From Hahella ganghwensis DSM 17046 (GTDB taxonomy: Bacteria; Pseudomonadota; Gammaproteobacteria; Pseudomonadales; Oleiphilaceae): a DNA stretch of 64,000 nucleotides. Both the position numbers and the translations under genes were made by a program. Under the pieces are notes generated by a model. That model was not told the DNA's origin. It made no database searches and saw only the letters and a program-made list of their open reading frames with translations. Shown in pieces: positions 53,448 to 62,854 of this stretch. The first letter of the stretch is position 1. Each line of letters opens with the position of its first letter. The stretch lies in NCBI RefSeq assembly GCF_000376785.1, contig NZ_AQXX01000140.1:62001-126000 (forward strand). The letters are read 5' to 3'.

Positions 53448-55133
53448 TTAAAAAGTTCCGACGGTACTAACACCCTGAGCCGCCGTCACCGTATTATTGG
53501 CACCGCTTTCCCACTGAATAACCTCACTGGGATTGGCTTCACTTCGAATAATGCATTTCCATTCAGAAGAGGAACCACTGTTCAATGTGATCGTTCCAGT
53601 CCACGTTGGGTAGGCGGTAGGATCAAGCTTGATCGCCGAAGCGACATTCCAGTTACCGAGATTCGCATTATTCCCGACCACATAAACACTGTTACCCGGT
53701 GTTGTAATGCCGTTGTTGCATTGAAAGTCAACCGGCACTGTCGTACCGCCGCTGGCCCCCTGTGACCAGATTTGAATCTGTCCATTATCCTCATTCACCA
53801 CCTGGGTCCAGGAGCCTGAGGCAACTGCTGTCGGGTCGCTAATATTGGAATCCAGCGCAAACAGGATCTTGCCACTGTCACCAGTCGTGGTGCCCACCAG
53901 GCCACTGAACCCATCATGGAAGTTGATGGGAGAATAAGCCTTGATACCTGCATTTTTGCGAACCTGAATCAGATGGCGAATAAAAGACTCCAGTCCCCAG
54001 TCATACATATGCGACCAATACACCACCGGTGTACCCGGACTTGAAAGGATAAAAGCATAGGCCATCTTACGTTTCGCGTCTGGCAGAGCCCAATGGTGCT
54101 GACCACCCAGAGGTCCCGGAGAATATCCGGTGTCGTGGTTATCCACAAAGGTGACAGCAACCTCACGCCAACGGGCATTCGGATTACCGTTTAGGCCATT
54201 GCGCCAATCAGAGATACTGCCGTTCTGAAAACGTTCTTTCAGGGCAAAATCGAAGACAGAGCAATTCGAGTTATCCGCAAAATCCTTGATAATTTCCTGC
54301 CAGCTGGCCGAGTGACGCCAGTCAGAGGCGGGATATTCACCCGAAGATTTCCAGAGCTCCCCGACACAGTAACTACTGTCATGGGAGTTCCCCACCCAGG
54401 CATTAATCCTGGCCGGGTCATAACCACGAACGAAATCAAAACGAAAGCCTCCTGCCTGATAGTTATTCTTCAGGTTACTCATTTCGTTCAGAAAGAGGTT
54501 ATAGACCGTACTGTCCGCTGTATTGAAATCTGAATCACCGCTGATGAATGGATCACCATCATCACAGAAACTACAGTCTGAGCGATAATGTCCCTGCCAG
54601 GAAGGTAAATCCAGCTCATCTCCCGTGTGGCCGCGATTATGGTGATTGGGCACCATATCGTAGAGAACTTTGACGCCCTGCGAAGTTAACGCCGAGGCAG
54701 CCGCTTTAAGCTGGGCATCATTACCGTAACGACTGTTTTTATTGAAATCCGACCAGAAATATCCCTCGCCACCGAAGGTGACACCTGATCCGGCGTCATA
54801 GGACGACTGGTCCCGCCAAACAGGCGGTAACCATATAGCGGTGAACCCGTCAGCGGCGATATCTGCCGCTTTACTTTGCAAAACGTTATACCAGTTATTT
54901 TCTGCGGTTCTCACGACATTCCAGTGAAACCCCTGGAGAATGATTTCATCACCGCCGTGGAATCGTACCCCCTCACCGCTTTTTCCAGGGACATCCGCAA
55001 CCGCCAGAGACGCCAGACTTACGAGAGAAGAAACACAGGAAACAGACAATACCTTTATACAGAGAGAAAGGCGGCTCGTGCCTGATTTGGTAGACGCGTT
55101 GGCTTTGATAGGTGCGTTGAAATTGGAAGACAT
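53448..55133 (-). CDS. Maltotetraose-forming-type alpha-amylase (GH13) with starch-binding domain
   Basis: A 561 aa secreted enzyme closely matching the Pseudomonas stutzeri G4-amylase: HGGDEIILQGFHWNVVR, GGEGYFWSDFNKN, GVKVLYDMVPNH, GGFRFDFVRGY (nucleophile Asp), CVGELWK (acid Glu), VTFVDNHDTGYSPG (third Asp). The barrel extends to about residue 455. The C-terminal region (about 460-561) is a CBM20 starch-binding domain (VYVVGNNANLGNWN, EWKCIIRSE). Signal peptide is atypically long (about 46 residues with a Ser/Val-rich core). G4-amylases release maltotetraose from starch ends. It stands alone, with an unusually long promoter region upstream. Confidence 0.92.
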   Translation of the reverse strand: MSSNFNAPIKANASTKSGTSRLSLCIKVLSVSCVSSLVSLASLAVADVPGKSGEGVRFHGGDEIILQGFHWNVVRTAENNWYNVLQSKAADIAADGFTAIWLPPVWRDQSSYDAGSGVTFGGEGYFWSDFNKNSRYGNDAQLKAAASALTSQGVKVLYDMVPNHHNRGHTGDELDLPSWQGHYRSDCSFCDDGDPFISGDSDFNTADSTVYNLFLNEMSNLKNNYQAGGFRFDFVRGYDPARINAWVGNSHDSSYCVGELWKSSGEYPASDWRHSASWQEIIKDFADNSNCSVFDFALKERFQNGSISDWRNGLNGNPNARWREVAVTFVDNHDTGYSPGPLGGQHHWALPDAKRKMAYAFILSSPGTPVVYWSHMYDWGLESFIRHLIQVRKNAGIKAYSPINFHDGFSGLVGTTTGDSGKILFALDSNISDPTAVASGSWTQVVNEDNGQIQIWSQGASGGTTVPVDFQCNNGITTPGNSVYVVGNNANLGNWNVASAIKLDPTAYPTWTGTITLNSGSSSEWKCIIRSEANPSEVIQWESGANNTVTAAQGVSTVGTF

Positions 55134-55906
55134 AGCAGCATGCTCCTTTGGAATTTTGTTCTTGTTTTCGTTGGATATTCCTTCTGGATATCCGGTGTTG
55201 AGCCAAAGGCCGTCGTCAAACAGTCAACTCGGCCATAGAGCCTGACTAATACTAAGAGCGAGACTATTGATCACACTATCCTCCCAGGGGGGTATTTTGC
55301 GGGGGAGATTATCCGGTAAACGCTATCCTCGAATAGATGAACACGAATTCATTATAGAACACTAAGTCTTATATCAGAAAAGCAATACCAATTTCCTCAG
55401 CAGTTAAATCGATCAAGTCTCAAAAATTCATTATTTATCGTTTATTTTCCATAAAAATGATTGATTTATCCTCAACAGACTAGGCACTACGACAGATTGT
55501 CAGCCCTCATTAAGAGCCTAAAATGGTATTTACCACTTTCGTCACGAAGTATACCTCTTTAGTTATAAATCCAATTTCAAGTGAGAACTTCTGGACCCTT
55601 TACAATTCCATTTGTCAAAATATGAACAAATTATTGCCATTTTTGGTATCTATTTGGTATTTTGAACTCTGCTCGAAAAATGAGCAGACACCACCAGGCG
55701 CCTGCAGGGACATTTGTTCAGCGATGGATTACGCAGTACTGGCAATTGAGTGAATGGAAGAGCGCTTTGTGCTGGTAAGGGCTTTCACAGTGAAGCCGGG
55801 AGGCTTTATGGGAGCTCCATCGGGGTTGTGTCGGTTGTGGTCGTCAACATGGCGAACGGACTTTTCCTGCTTTTGACAACGAATCAATTGACTAAAGGAT
55901 ATCCCT
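55134..55906. other. Long divergent intergenic region between amylase and chitinase genes
   Basis: About 770 bases holding both promoters. A CTCCC...GGGAG inverted repeat (55281-55307) with G-rich arms lies about 150 bases before the amylase start and could be a MalT-like or other regulator site. The 55340-55680 part is A/T-rich. No coding frame is supported. Confidence 0.45.
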
Positions 55907-58846
55907 ATGTTCACAAACTTAAGACATAGTAAATCCGGAATGATGAAGTCAGCGCTTTGCGCAGGCCTCATTGCCGCCTCCCAGATTGCCTGGGGTGTGG
56001 ATTGTAGCCAGGTCTCCGGGCCCTGGCAGGAAGGAGATACCTTCACCGCCGGCCAGTACGTCACCTACAACGCCGGAATTTATGAAGCTTTGACTACCCA
56101 CACAGCCTATCCGGGCACTGGTTGGACACCGGAAGTCGGATCACTCTGGCGTTACGAAGAACCTGATCACTGCAGCGGCGGAGACAATGGCGGTGATGAC
56201 GGTGGTGATAATGGCGGAGACGATGGAGATAACGGTGGAGACGACGGCAATACCGGCGATCTTACCGGCACCAAGTTCGTCCCCTATTTTTATTCCTGGA
56301 GCCTTCAAAATTCCTCTTACTGGCTGAATGACATCAGTCAGATGCCGGCGAATGTAGATCACGTTCTGATGGCTTTCGCCTTGGCCTATGGTGACGAAAT
56401 CAAGCTGCAGTCAGACGACGCCAATGAACTGACCAGGCAAATCAATGCAGCCCGCCAGAAAGGCGTAAAAGTCGGTGTTTCAACCGGCGGAGCGACTGCC
56501 GGCTATCTGACCGATATGCCCGGAACTGCCCAGGAAGTTGCCACCAAGTTCGTGAACTTCATCCAGGACAATCACTTTGACTTTATCGACGTGGACTTCG
56601 AGGGGTCCTACACCGAGAACCCGGCTGCAGTCGATAAGATGGTCGCCATCATGGCCGAAGTGCGCAAGCAACTACCCAACCACGACATTACCCTGACCGT
56701 CCCCAGCTATGGCGGCGAATATGGTCTGTCTGACTCAGTCATCGGCATGGCGAAAAAAATGTACCAGGCAGATGCCCTAACTGCCGTCACGGCCATGTCA
56801 TTCGATTACTACAGCCTTAACCGGGACGTTTATCAGGCAGCGAAAGTATCTGTCGGCATGATCGCCAAGGAGATTACCGGTGAATGCTCAGAACCGGTTG
56901 CCAGAGACTGTGCCTCAGGCTTCGATAATTTCCCGAAAGCCCGCAACATGTATGGCATCATCAGCATGATCGGTATGGCGGATGACAGCCATGTGACCTC
57001 GATTGAAGAGCAGAAGAACCAGGCAACCTTTGCCCGCGAGAATGGTCTTTACTCGATCGGTTTCTGGGCAATCAGTCGTGACCAGGGCCAGAACTGTAAT
57101 GGCGGCCTTGATCTGTGTTCAGGTATCGATTCCCCCGCAGGTGCCTTCACTCAAGCCACACTGGAAGGTCTGAACGCCACTGACGGCAATGACAACGGTG
57201 GAGACACAGGTGGCGATGATGGTGGTGATACCGGCGGAGATAACGGGGACACTGGCGGCGATACCGGTGGAGATAATGGGGACAACGGCGGTGATACCGG
57301 AGGAGACTCTGGTGGTGATTCCGGCGACTGCGATACCACCGCGCCCGAGTGGAGTGCTTCGGAAACCTATACCCAAGGTATGCAGGTCTACTACGATGGC
57401 GCCATCTACAGTGCTAAATGGTGGACAAAGGGCAATGTACCCGGCTCAAGCCAATGGGGTCCATGGGAGCTGGTAGACGATTCCGGCTGCCCGGGTGACG
57501 GCGGAGATGATGGTGGTGATAACGGCGGTGACGATAACGGCAACGATGATGACGTCGATACCACCGGCTGGCCAAAACCTCTGTACGAGAACAACAAGCC
57601 TTATGAAAACACTACTGGCAGCGTTGTTGGCACCTACTTCGTTGAATGGGGCGTTTATGGCCGTAACTTCCCGGTGGAAAAAATTCCCGCGCGTAACCTG
57701 ACCCACCTTCTGTATGCTTTTATTGCAGTCTGTGGGCCCAATGAATCTCTGCGAATCGCCAACCCACAAGGCCATTCGGTACTGATGAATGAGTGCAGCG
57801 ATCAACAGGATTACACAGTCACGATCCACGACCGCTTTGCCGCACTGGAAAAAAGCTATCCAGGCGACAAATGGGATGATCCAATCCGTGGAAACTTCGG
57901 CCAACTGCGCCGCCTGAAAAAGACTCATCCAGATATCACCATCCTGCCTTCCATTGGTGGCTGGACCCTGTCTGACCCATTCCACTATTTTGCCAACGAC
58001 CCTCAAAAACGTGCTGTTTTCGTGGATTCCGTCATCGACTTCCTGAAAACCTACAAGTTCTTTGACGGTGTGGATATCGATTGGGAGTATCCCGGTGGTG
58101 GCGGAGCCAATCCCGACCTTGGCTTGCCACAGGATCGCGATGGTTATGCAGAGCTGATGCACGACCTGCGTGCAGCCCTGGATACCCTGGAAGCTGAAAC
58201 CGGACGCGAATATCAGCTGACTTCAGCTGTGGGTGCCGCGCCCAGCAAGATTGACTCAGTCAATTACTCCAACGCCGTACAGTACATGGACTATATCTTT
58301 GCCATGACTTACGACTACTACGGTGCCTGGAATAACGAACTGGGCCACCAGACCGGTATCTACCCGGCTGATCACGAAATCCATGAAGGTTTCAGCGCTG
58401 AAGCCACCCTGGACAACCTGATGGCGGCCGGCGTTCCTGCCAACAAACTGGTAATTGGTGCCGCCATGTATGGACGCGGTTGGAAAGGTGTATCCGGCGG
58501 GACAGAAACTGACCCATTCGTAGGCACCGGTGGCGGTAAACATGCCGGCACCTGGGAAGACGGAGTCCTGGATTACCGTGCGATTGAGCAGAACATGCTG
58601 GGTGGTGCCAACGGCCAGGGTGTTAACGGCTATAAGTATTTCTATGACGAATCAGCCGAAGCTCCTTATCTGTGGAACTACTCCAACGGCTCCCTGATTA
58701 CCTTTGATAACGCTCGTTCTGTCAAAGCCAAGGGACAGTATGTCCGGAATAATGGATTCGCCGGCATATTCAGCTGGGAAATCGATGCGGACAACGGCAA
58801 TATCCTGAATGCGATCCATGAAGGACTTGGCCATCCGCAGCAATAG
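55907..58846 (+). CDS. Secreted chitinase with two GH18 domains and two CBM5/12 modules
   Basis: A 979 aa exported enzyme with signal peptide (residues 1-30). In order: CBM5/12 (about 31-85), Gly/Asp linker (91-117), GH18 domain A (about 121-425) with FIDVDFE and acid Glu232, long Gly/Asp/Thr linker (426-474), second CBM5/12 (about 478-525), short linker (529-550), GH18 domain B (about 570-975) with DGVDIDWE and acid Glu727. Both catalytic D-x-D-x-E motifs are intact. Domain A resembles small-groove chitinases, domain B the large ChiA-like group, so the two probably act with different modes (endo and processive). AAAGGATA precedes the ATG. Confidence 0.95.
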   Translation: MFTNLRHSKSGMMKSALCAGLIAASQIAWGVDCSQVSGPWQEGDTFTAGQYVTYNAGIYEALTTHTAYPGTGWTPEVGSLWRYEEPDHCSGGDNGGDDGGDNGGDDGDNGGDDGNTGDLTGTKFVPYFYSWSLQNSSYWLNDISQMPANVDHVLMAFALAYGDEIKLQSDDANELTRQINAARQKGVKVGVSTGGATAGYLTDMPGTAQEVATKFVNFIQDNHFDFIDVDFEGSYTENPAAVDKMVAIMAEVRKQLPNHDITLTVPSYGGEYGLSDSVIGMAKKMYQADALTAVTAMSFDYYSLNRDVYQAAKVSVGMIAKEITGECSEPVARDCASGFDNFPKARNMYGIISMIGMADDSHVTSIEEQKNQATFARENGLYSIGFWAISRDQGQNCNGGLDLCSGIDSPAGAFTQATLEGLNATDGNDNGGDTGGDDGGDTGGDNGDTGGDTGGDNGDNGGDTGGDSGGDSGDCDTTAPEWSASETYTQGMQVYYDGAIYSAKWWTKGNVPGSSQWGPWELVDDSGCPGDGGDDGGDNGGDDNGNDDDVDTTGWPKPLYENNKPYENTTGSVVGTYFVEWGVYGRNFPVEKIPARNLTHLLYAFIAVCGPNESLRIANPQGHSVLMNECSDQQDYTVTIHDRFAALEKSYPGDKWDDPIRGNFGQLRRLKKTHPDITILPSIGGWTLSDPFHYFANDPQKRAVFVDSVIDFLKTYKFFDGVDIDWEYPGGGGANPDLGLPQDRDGYAELMHDLRAALDTLEAETGREYQLTSAVGAAPSKIDSVNYSNAVQYMDYIFAMTYDYYGAWNNELGHQTGIYPADHEIHEGFSAEATLDNLMAAGVPANKLVIGAAMYGRGWKGVSGGTETDPFVGTGGGKHAGTWEDGVLDYRAIEQNMLGGANGQGVNGYKYFYDESAEAPYLWNYSNGSLITFDNARSVKAKGQYVRNNGFAGIFSWEIDADNGNILNAIHEGLGHPQQ
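56177..56257. repeat. Gly/Asp-coding repeat, first linker of the chitinase
   Basis: Low-complexity GGTGATGGCGGAGA-type DNA encoding residues 91-117 as GGD/NGG/DDG repeats. Similar tracts occur at 57182-57328 and 57491-57556 in the same gene. They act as flexible linkers and could mediate slippage or recombination within the gene. Confidence 0.8.
57182..57328. repeat. Gly/Asp/Thr-coding repeat, second linker of the chitinase
   Basis: Encodes residues 426-474 as GGDTGGD and GGDNGD repeats. It is the longest of the three linkers and separates GH18 domain A from the second chitin-binding module. Confidence 0.8.
57491..57556. repeat. Gly/Asp-coding repeat, third linker of the chitinase
   Basis: Encodes residues 529-550 as GDGGDDGGDNGG and similar, between the second chitin-binding module and GH18 domain B. 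Confidence 0.75.
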
Positions 58847-58875
58847 CACCAAAAGAACATAAGCGGTAACAAACC

Positions 58876-58910
58876 ACGGAGATACCGACTCGTCCCGGTG
58901 TCTCCGTTTT
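58876..58910 (+). terminator. Rho-independent terminator of the chitinase gene
   Basis: ACGGAGATACC (58876-58886) pairs with GGTGTCTCCGT (58897-58907) with one U:G wobble, followed by TTTT. Confidence 0.85.
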
Positions 58911-59182
58911 CGCCCACCCTCCATCGATCAGCGCAATTCCACCTACCCTTGCCTTCCCTTTCAGTGAACACTTGATCTTCGTTCATGCCCGACAACGAAA
59001 TTCAAACTGCTTAAACTCAATGCCAACGCCTTGTCGCTTTTCATCCAGTGTCTACACTTAACTTTGTCGTCCTCTCATTTTGGGGCAATCCTCGGGAGTA
59101 TAAAAAACTTTGGCGAAGACGCTAAAGCAAGGCAAAAAGTTGGCCTGGCAAAAAAAAACTGAAAGAAAGTGCAGTTGAGTCG

Positions 59183-59203
59183 GGATAAATAAACACTTTA
59201 TCC
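59183..59203 (+). repeat. 7-bp inverted repeat in chemoreceptor leader
   Basis: GGATAAA (59183-59189) and TTTATCC (59197-59203) flank a 7-base loop, about 70 bases before the chemoreceptor start. Another 6-bp hairpin, CACAGA/TCTGTG, follows at 59227-59244. They may influence translation. Confidence 0.45.
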
Positions 59204-59274
59204 AACTTCTGACGTATCAATGGCAACACAGATGTTTTTCTGTGAGTCCCTAGATTAACCGGAGACAAATATCC

Positions 59275-60918
59275 ATGAGCTGGTATCACAACCTTTCCAT
59301 AAAAATAAAGCTAATTGGACTAGTGTGTATTTTACTGCTCCTGCTATTTCTGAACTCAGGATTTGCCATCGTCACCATGACAGGGATTGGAAAAAAACTG
59401 ACTGAAGTCGTAGAAGCCGATATACCTCTAACGGAAATACTGACAACGATTACCATCCACCAACTTGAACAGGCTGTAGCCTTTGAAAAGGCTCTTCATC
59501 TCTCCAACGCGGCTGACGTTCAGGCAAGTCAGAATCGCTTCGACAAGCTGACATCAACCATCCAGCAAGAATTCAAAGAAGCAAATTCATTGGTTAACTC
59601 TGCGCTCTCAACCATTGAAACCCAGGAAGCCCTGCAGCAGTTCAAATCAGTCCAGACCAAACTGAACAATATCGAAGGGATCTATCTGAATTACATCAGG
59701 CATGTCAAAGAACTCTTCGGTGCCGGTGCCAACGCCGATAAAAATCTGCTTCTAACCACTGAAGGCGAGCAGAAAAGGCTGGATCAGCAGCTGTCATCAC
59801 TGGTCCGGGAAATCAGTGGGTTTACCGAGAAAAGTGCGCTGACTGCCAGGGACAAGGAAATCGCCGCCGTCAAAGTACTGTGGATCATCAGCCTGATCAG
59901 CACAGTGTTCGGGTTGGTATTGGGTTGGCTGATTGCCAGTGCTATTGTCAAAGCCATCAGACAATCAATTACCATCGCCTCCGGAGACCTGAAGCAGGAA
60001 ATACAGGTCACCAGCAAAGACGAGATTGGTGAGTTGCTCAACGCCATGAACGGAATGCGTAAAAAGTTACTGGACATGCTGGGCGCGATCAGCTCGACAA
60101 CCGATGAGCTTTCTTCCGCTTCAGAGGAACTCTCTGTCATTACGGAACAGACTGGCAAGATCATTAACCAGCAGCAGCACGAAACCGAACAGGTCGCTTC
60201 CGCCATGAATGAAATGACCGCCACCGTTCAGGATGTGGCAGGCAACATCCATGCGACAGCAGGCGCAGCCAGCGAAGCCAATCAGCATTCCCAGACCGGA
60301 CAGGATGTCGTCGCCAAAGCGGTTGAACAGATTAACGAGCTGGCCATGCAAATTGAACGCTCTGCTCACACCTTCGAGCAGGTGGAGACTCATAGCACGG
60401 AAATCAATTCCATCGTTGAAGTGATCAACGGCATCGCAGAGCAGACTAACCTGCTGGCGCTTAACGCTGCCATCGAAGCGGCCAGAGCCGGAGAGCAGGG
60501 TCGTGGATTTGCTGTCGTGGCTGATGAGGTCAGGGCTCTGGCGGCGCGAACTCAGGAATCCACCGAAAAGATCAACGAAATGATCTGTAAACTGCAGGAA
60601 GGATCACGGGAAGCCGTCAAGGTCATGGAAGAAAGCCGCCAGCAGGCAAAGTCCGCTGTCGATTACGCACAGAACTCAACCACTCTGCTGTCCACCATTG
60701 TCGAGTCCGTGAGTCGGATCACAGATATGAGTACCCAAATCGCCAGTGCAGCGGAACAACAGGCTCAAGTGCTGGAAGGGCTGAACCGAAATATCGATCA
60801 AATCAACGAAATGGCAACGGAAACGTCCACCAGCACGGCACATACGACATCTGCCAGCCAGGATCTTGCCCGTATGGCGAGTAATCTACAGGCCCTGGTG
60901 AATCAATTTTCCACTTGA
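59275..60918 (+). CDS. Methyl-accepting chemotaxis protein, 4HB-type
   Basis: A 547 aa chemoreceptor. TM1 is at about 12-34, a helical periplasmic four-helix-bundle sensor at about 38-198 (Leu/Gln/Glu-rich, no Cache motifs), TM2 at about 202-226, HAMP to about 280, then a canonical signalling domain ([20 protein letters not shown]). Start ATG has CCGGAGAC upstream. No CheR/CheB-binding pentapeptide is visible at the C-terminus (LVNQFST). Ligand unknown. Located after the chitinase, it could sense chitin breakdown products, but this is only proximity. Confidence 0.94.
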   Translation: MSWYHNLSIKIKLIGLVCILLLLLFLNSGFAIVTMTGIGKKLTEVVEADIPLTEILTTITIHQLEQAVAFEKALHLSNAADVQASQNRFDKLTSTIQQEFKEANSLVNSALSTIETQEALQQFKSVQTKLNNIEGIYLNYIRHVKELFGAGANADKNLLLTTEGEQKRLDQQLSSLVREISGFTEKSALTARDKEIAAVKVLWIISLISTVFGLVLGWLIASAIVKAIRQSITIASGDLKQEIQVTSKDEIGELLNAMNGMRKKLLDMLGAISSTTDELSSASEELSVITEQTGKIINQQQHETEQVASAMNEMTATVQDVAGNIHATAGAASEANQHSQTGQDVVAKAVEQINELAMQIERSAHTFEQVETHSTEINSIVEVINGIAEQTNLLALNAAIEAARAGEQGRGFAVVADEVRALAARTQESTEKINEMICKLQEGSREAVKVMEESRQQAKSAVDYAQNSTTLLSTIVESVSRITDMSTQIASAAEQQAQVLEGLNRNIDQINEMATETSTSTAHTTSASQDLARMASNLQALVNQFST

Positions 60919-60938
60919 TAGGTTTTCAACATCATGCA

Positions 60939-61190
60939 TCAGGCTTTAGCAGCGAGCAGGACGCCGCTGCAAGCCATGATGCCACCGGCCGTACGGTTGA
61001 CATTGCGCCGGGCTCGCTTGCTTGCCAGCATCTGTCGGGTTTTGCCCGTTGCATAAGCATACCCCAGCATGCCCCCCCCCAATCGCTACGGTGGCGATCA
61101 ACATAATGATGAAGTATGTTGAGATGTCATCGTTAATCTCAACTGGCTCTGGGTTGTTAATACTGAGAACTCTATCACGAAGGGACAACA
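60939..61190 (-). pseudogene. LysE/RhtB-family exporter remnant, frameshifted
   Basis: On the minus strand NPEPVEINDD, then STYFIIMLIATVAIGG, runs in one frame up to a G9 tract (C9 on the plus strand, 61072-61080). Beyond it MLGYAYATGKTRQ and NVNRTAGGIMACSGVLL read in the next frame to TGA at 60939-60941. Joined, this is the C-terminal third of a LysE-type amino-acid exporter. A tract of 8 G would restore the frame. The N-terminal two thirds are missing, since the neighbouring gene's end lies where they should be, so the gene is a remnant in any case. Confidence 0.7.
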
Positions 61191-61199
61191 AAAAAAGGG

Positions 61200-61613
61200 T
61201 TACAGAGTTTGACACTGTTCAGCCAGATAACGCGCTTTCACATAAAACCGAATACCTTCCGGCTCCAGTTGAACAGGATCAAAGTTAAACAAATAGGGCG
61301 AGCCGTAAAGGCAGAGGCTTTCCCCGGAATTGACCGCTTCAGCGATCAGGTCGGAGACTTCAAGGTTGTTTGAGGCAGGAACAATGACGCGCTCAACCAG
61401 GGTTACATCGGTTGCCGCTTCCACTTTCAGGTGATAGCAATTCTCACAGGCATGCTGGAGATACCTGACCTTCACGATCTGATCCTCACCCTTGATGTTC
61501 AGTGTGGCGAAAACGGCCATTGCGAATACCGCCAACCACGCACCTACCTGGGCGATTGACCAGGAATCCTGATTTACCGATTCACCGGACTGCGCTGCCA
61601 ACACCTGTTTCAC
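61200..61613 (-). CDS. Hypothetical protein with N-terminal membrane helix (137 aa)
   Basis: No family recognised. One hydrophobic segment (about residues 22-40, AQVGAWLAVFAMAVFATLNI) is followed by a domain of about 95 residues with two Cys in a C-x-x-C (HACENCYHLKV), a third Cys, and beta-rich pattern (VTLVERVIVPASNNLEV, EGIRFYVKARYLAEQC). The C-x-x-C could bind metal or be redox active. Start is GTG at 61613, but GTG at 61604 after AGGTG is also possible. It runs into the LysE-type remnant on the same strand. Confidence 0.6.
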   Translation of the reverse strand: MKQVLAAQSGESVNQDSWSIAQVGAWLAVFAMAVFATLNIKGEDQIVKVRYLQHACENCYHLKVEAATDVTLVERVIVPASNNLEVSDLIAEAVNSGESLCLYGSPYLFNFDPVQLEPEGIRFYVKARYLAEQCQTL

Positions 61614-61847
61614 CTGATAACGTCGAGCCTAAGGTTTTCCGCATTCTCCAGATTGGTTGGCTGACCCTCAATCGGTAGGATCGTCTATGGCGATCGGACT
61701 ATTGATCTCTCGAAAAGATTGAATCAACTATCGGCACCGAAGTCAAAAACTGTCCCCGACGTCACATTCCTGTCGTATGCAAAGGATATATATTGGTTCC
61801 GCAACATAAGTAATCACTTACAAGGAACTTCAAAGGAATAGAATAAG

Positions 61848-62684
61848 ATGAATAATAGCATTCCCCTGACGGCCCGACTTTCCGCTTTACGACTCACCGT
61901 CTTACCTGTCATGACCTGCACTGTCCTGGCTTTGCTCATCACCCATCACGCCCAGGCAAGTGATTTTGCCAAACTGGACGAAGCATTACCGCCCAACGGC
62001 GTGATCAACAACCTAGAACCCGTATTTGATTTTGATGGTGACGGCTGCCTTCCAAGCGCAGGTATCAGCCGTAGCGGCGAACAAAATGCCGGACTGAAAA
62101 CTTCCGGTACCATCACCGGCGGCTGCCGTTCAGGCAATTTCCTGCTGACTTCCAATACACTGCACCGTTATGTGTGCAAAACCAGCAACGGAGACACCTA
62201 TTGTGGACACTTCTATGCCCTGTATTTTGAAAAAGATCAGGTGTTCCACTATTTTGGAGGCGGACATCGACATGATTGGGAACACGCTGCCGTATGGACG
62301 AAAAATGGTGTTGTCACTCATGGCAGCTACAGTGCCCATGGCGACTTGTTCACCAAACCTGCATCTGAGCTCCCGTTTGAAAACGGCCACCTGAAAATTG
62401 TCTATCACAAAGATGGCATCACCACGCATGCCATGCGCTTTGCCAAAAGTAATGAATATGCCGAAAACCCCTATGGATCATTTCTGACACCAACCATCAT
62501 CAGTTGGTATCAAGTCACTGGAGACGGCCTAGATAACGAGGCAATGCGCCAGCGGCTGAACAGCTACGACTATGGCTCAGCAACCATTCCCATGAAGGAC
62601 AGCAACTTCCTGAACAATATCAACGAATACAAACCTTCTGGTTATCCGACATTTACCAGCTCAGATGTCACTGCTTCGCAATAA
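61848..62684 (+). CDS. NPP1/NLP family necrosis-inducing-like secreted protein
   Basis: A 278 aa exported protein with signal peptide ending AQA-SD (about residue 38). The NLP heptapeptide GHRHDWE is at 139-145, which in the family binds a divalent cation and glucosylinositol sphingolipids in target membranes. Four Cys (67, 93, 110, 119) allow the two disulfides seen in type 2 NLPs. The C-terminal DYGSATIPMKDSNFL fits the family end. NLPs are cytolysins of oomycetes, fungi and some bacteria, acting outside the producer. AGGAATAG precedes the ATG. A second reading frame just downstream could be a displaced tail. Confidence 0.92.
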   Translation: MNNSIPLTARLSALRLTVLPVMTCTVLALLITHHAQASDFAKLDEALPPNGVINNLEPVFDFDGDGCLPSAGISRSGEQNAGLKTSGTITGGCRSGNFLLTSNTLHRYVCKTSNGDTYCGHFYALYFEKDQVFHYFGGGHRHDWEHAAVWTKNGVVTHGSYSAHGDLFTKPASELPFENGHLKIVYHKDGITTHAMRFAKSNEYAENPYGSFLTPTIISWYQVTGDGLDNEAMRQRLNSYDYGSATIPMKDSNFLNNINEYKPSGYPTFTSSDVTASQ

Positions 62685-62854
62685 CAGACAGCCTGTATGC
62701 GCCAGAGCATGCTGCCGATAGCGATCCAGGCCCGGGCGCCGACTATGACATGTTTATGCAGATCTTCTCCAAAGCCTGAAAATTTTGACATCTCTGGCAG
62801 TTGCCAAGCGACTGCCTCAAAGCGCTCGATATCGGGCGCTTTTGATATGAGTTG

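Larger units (their letters stand above)
58847..59274. other. Intergenic region between chitinase and chemoreceptor, with structured leader
   Basis: It starts with the chitinase terminator (58876-58910). Downstream are a segment at 59080-59130 that loosely resembles part of a c-di-GMP-I riboswitch core, two small hairpins (59183-59203 and 59227-59244) and the ribosome-binding site of the chemoreceptor. No coding frame is supported. Confidence 0.5.

Noticed and set aside
55281-55307. MalT box pair upstream of the amylase
   Set aside because: The G-rich arms resemble GGGGA-type boxes only in part, and no malT gene is present in the window; listed as a plain inverted repeat instead.
57119-57597. 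Minus-strand frames inside the chitinase with Ser/Pro repeats
   Set aside because: They are reverse readings of the Gly/Asp repeat DNA and not independent genes.
59080-59130. c-di-GMP-I (GEMM) riboswitch-like core: GGGGCAATCC then GACGCTAAAGC upstream of a chemoreceptor
   Set aside because: The core spacing and the insert in GACGCTAAAGC differ from the consensus, and I cannot build the P1 and P3 helices. A covariance-model scan with RF01051 would settle it.
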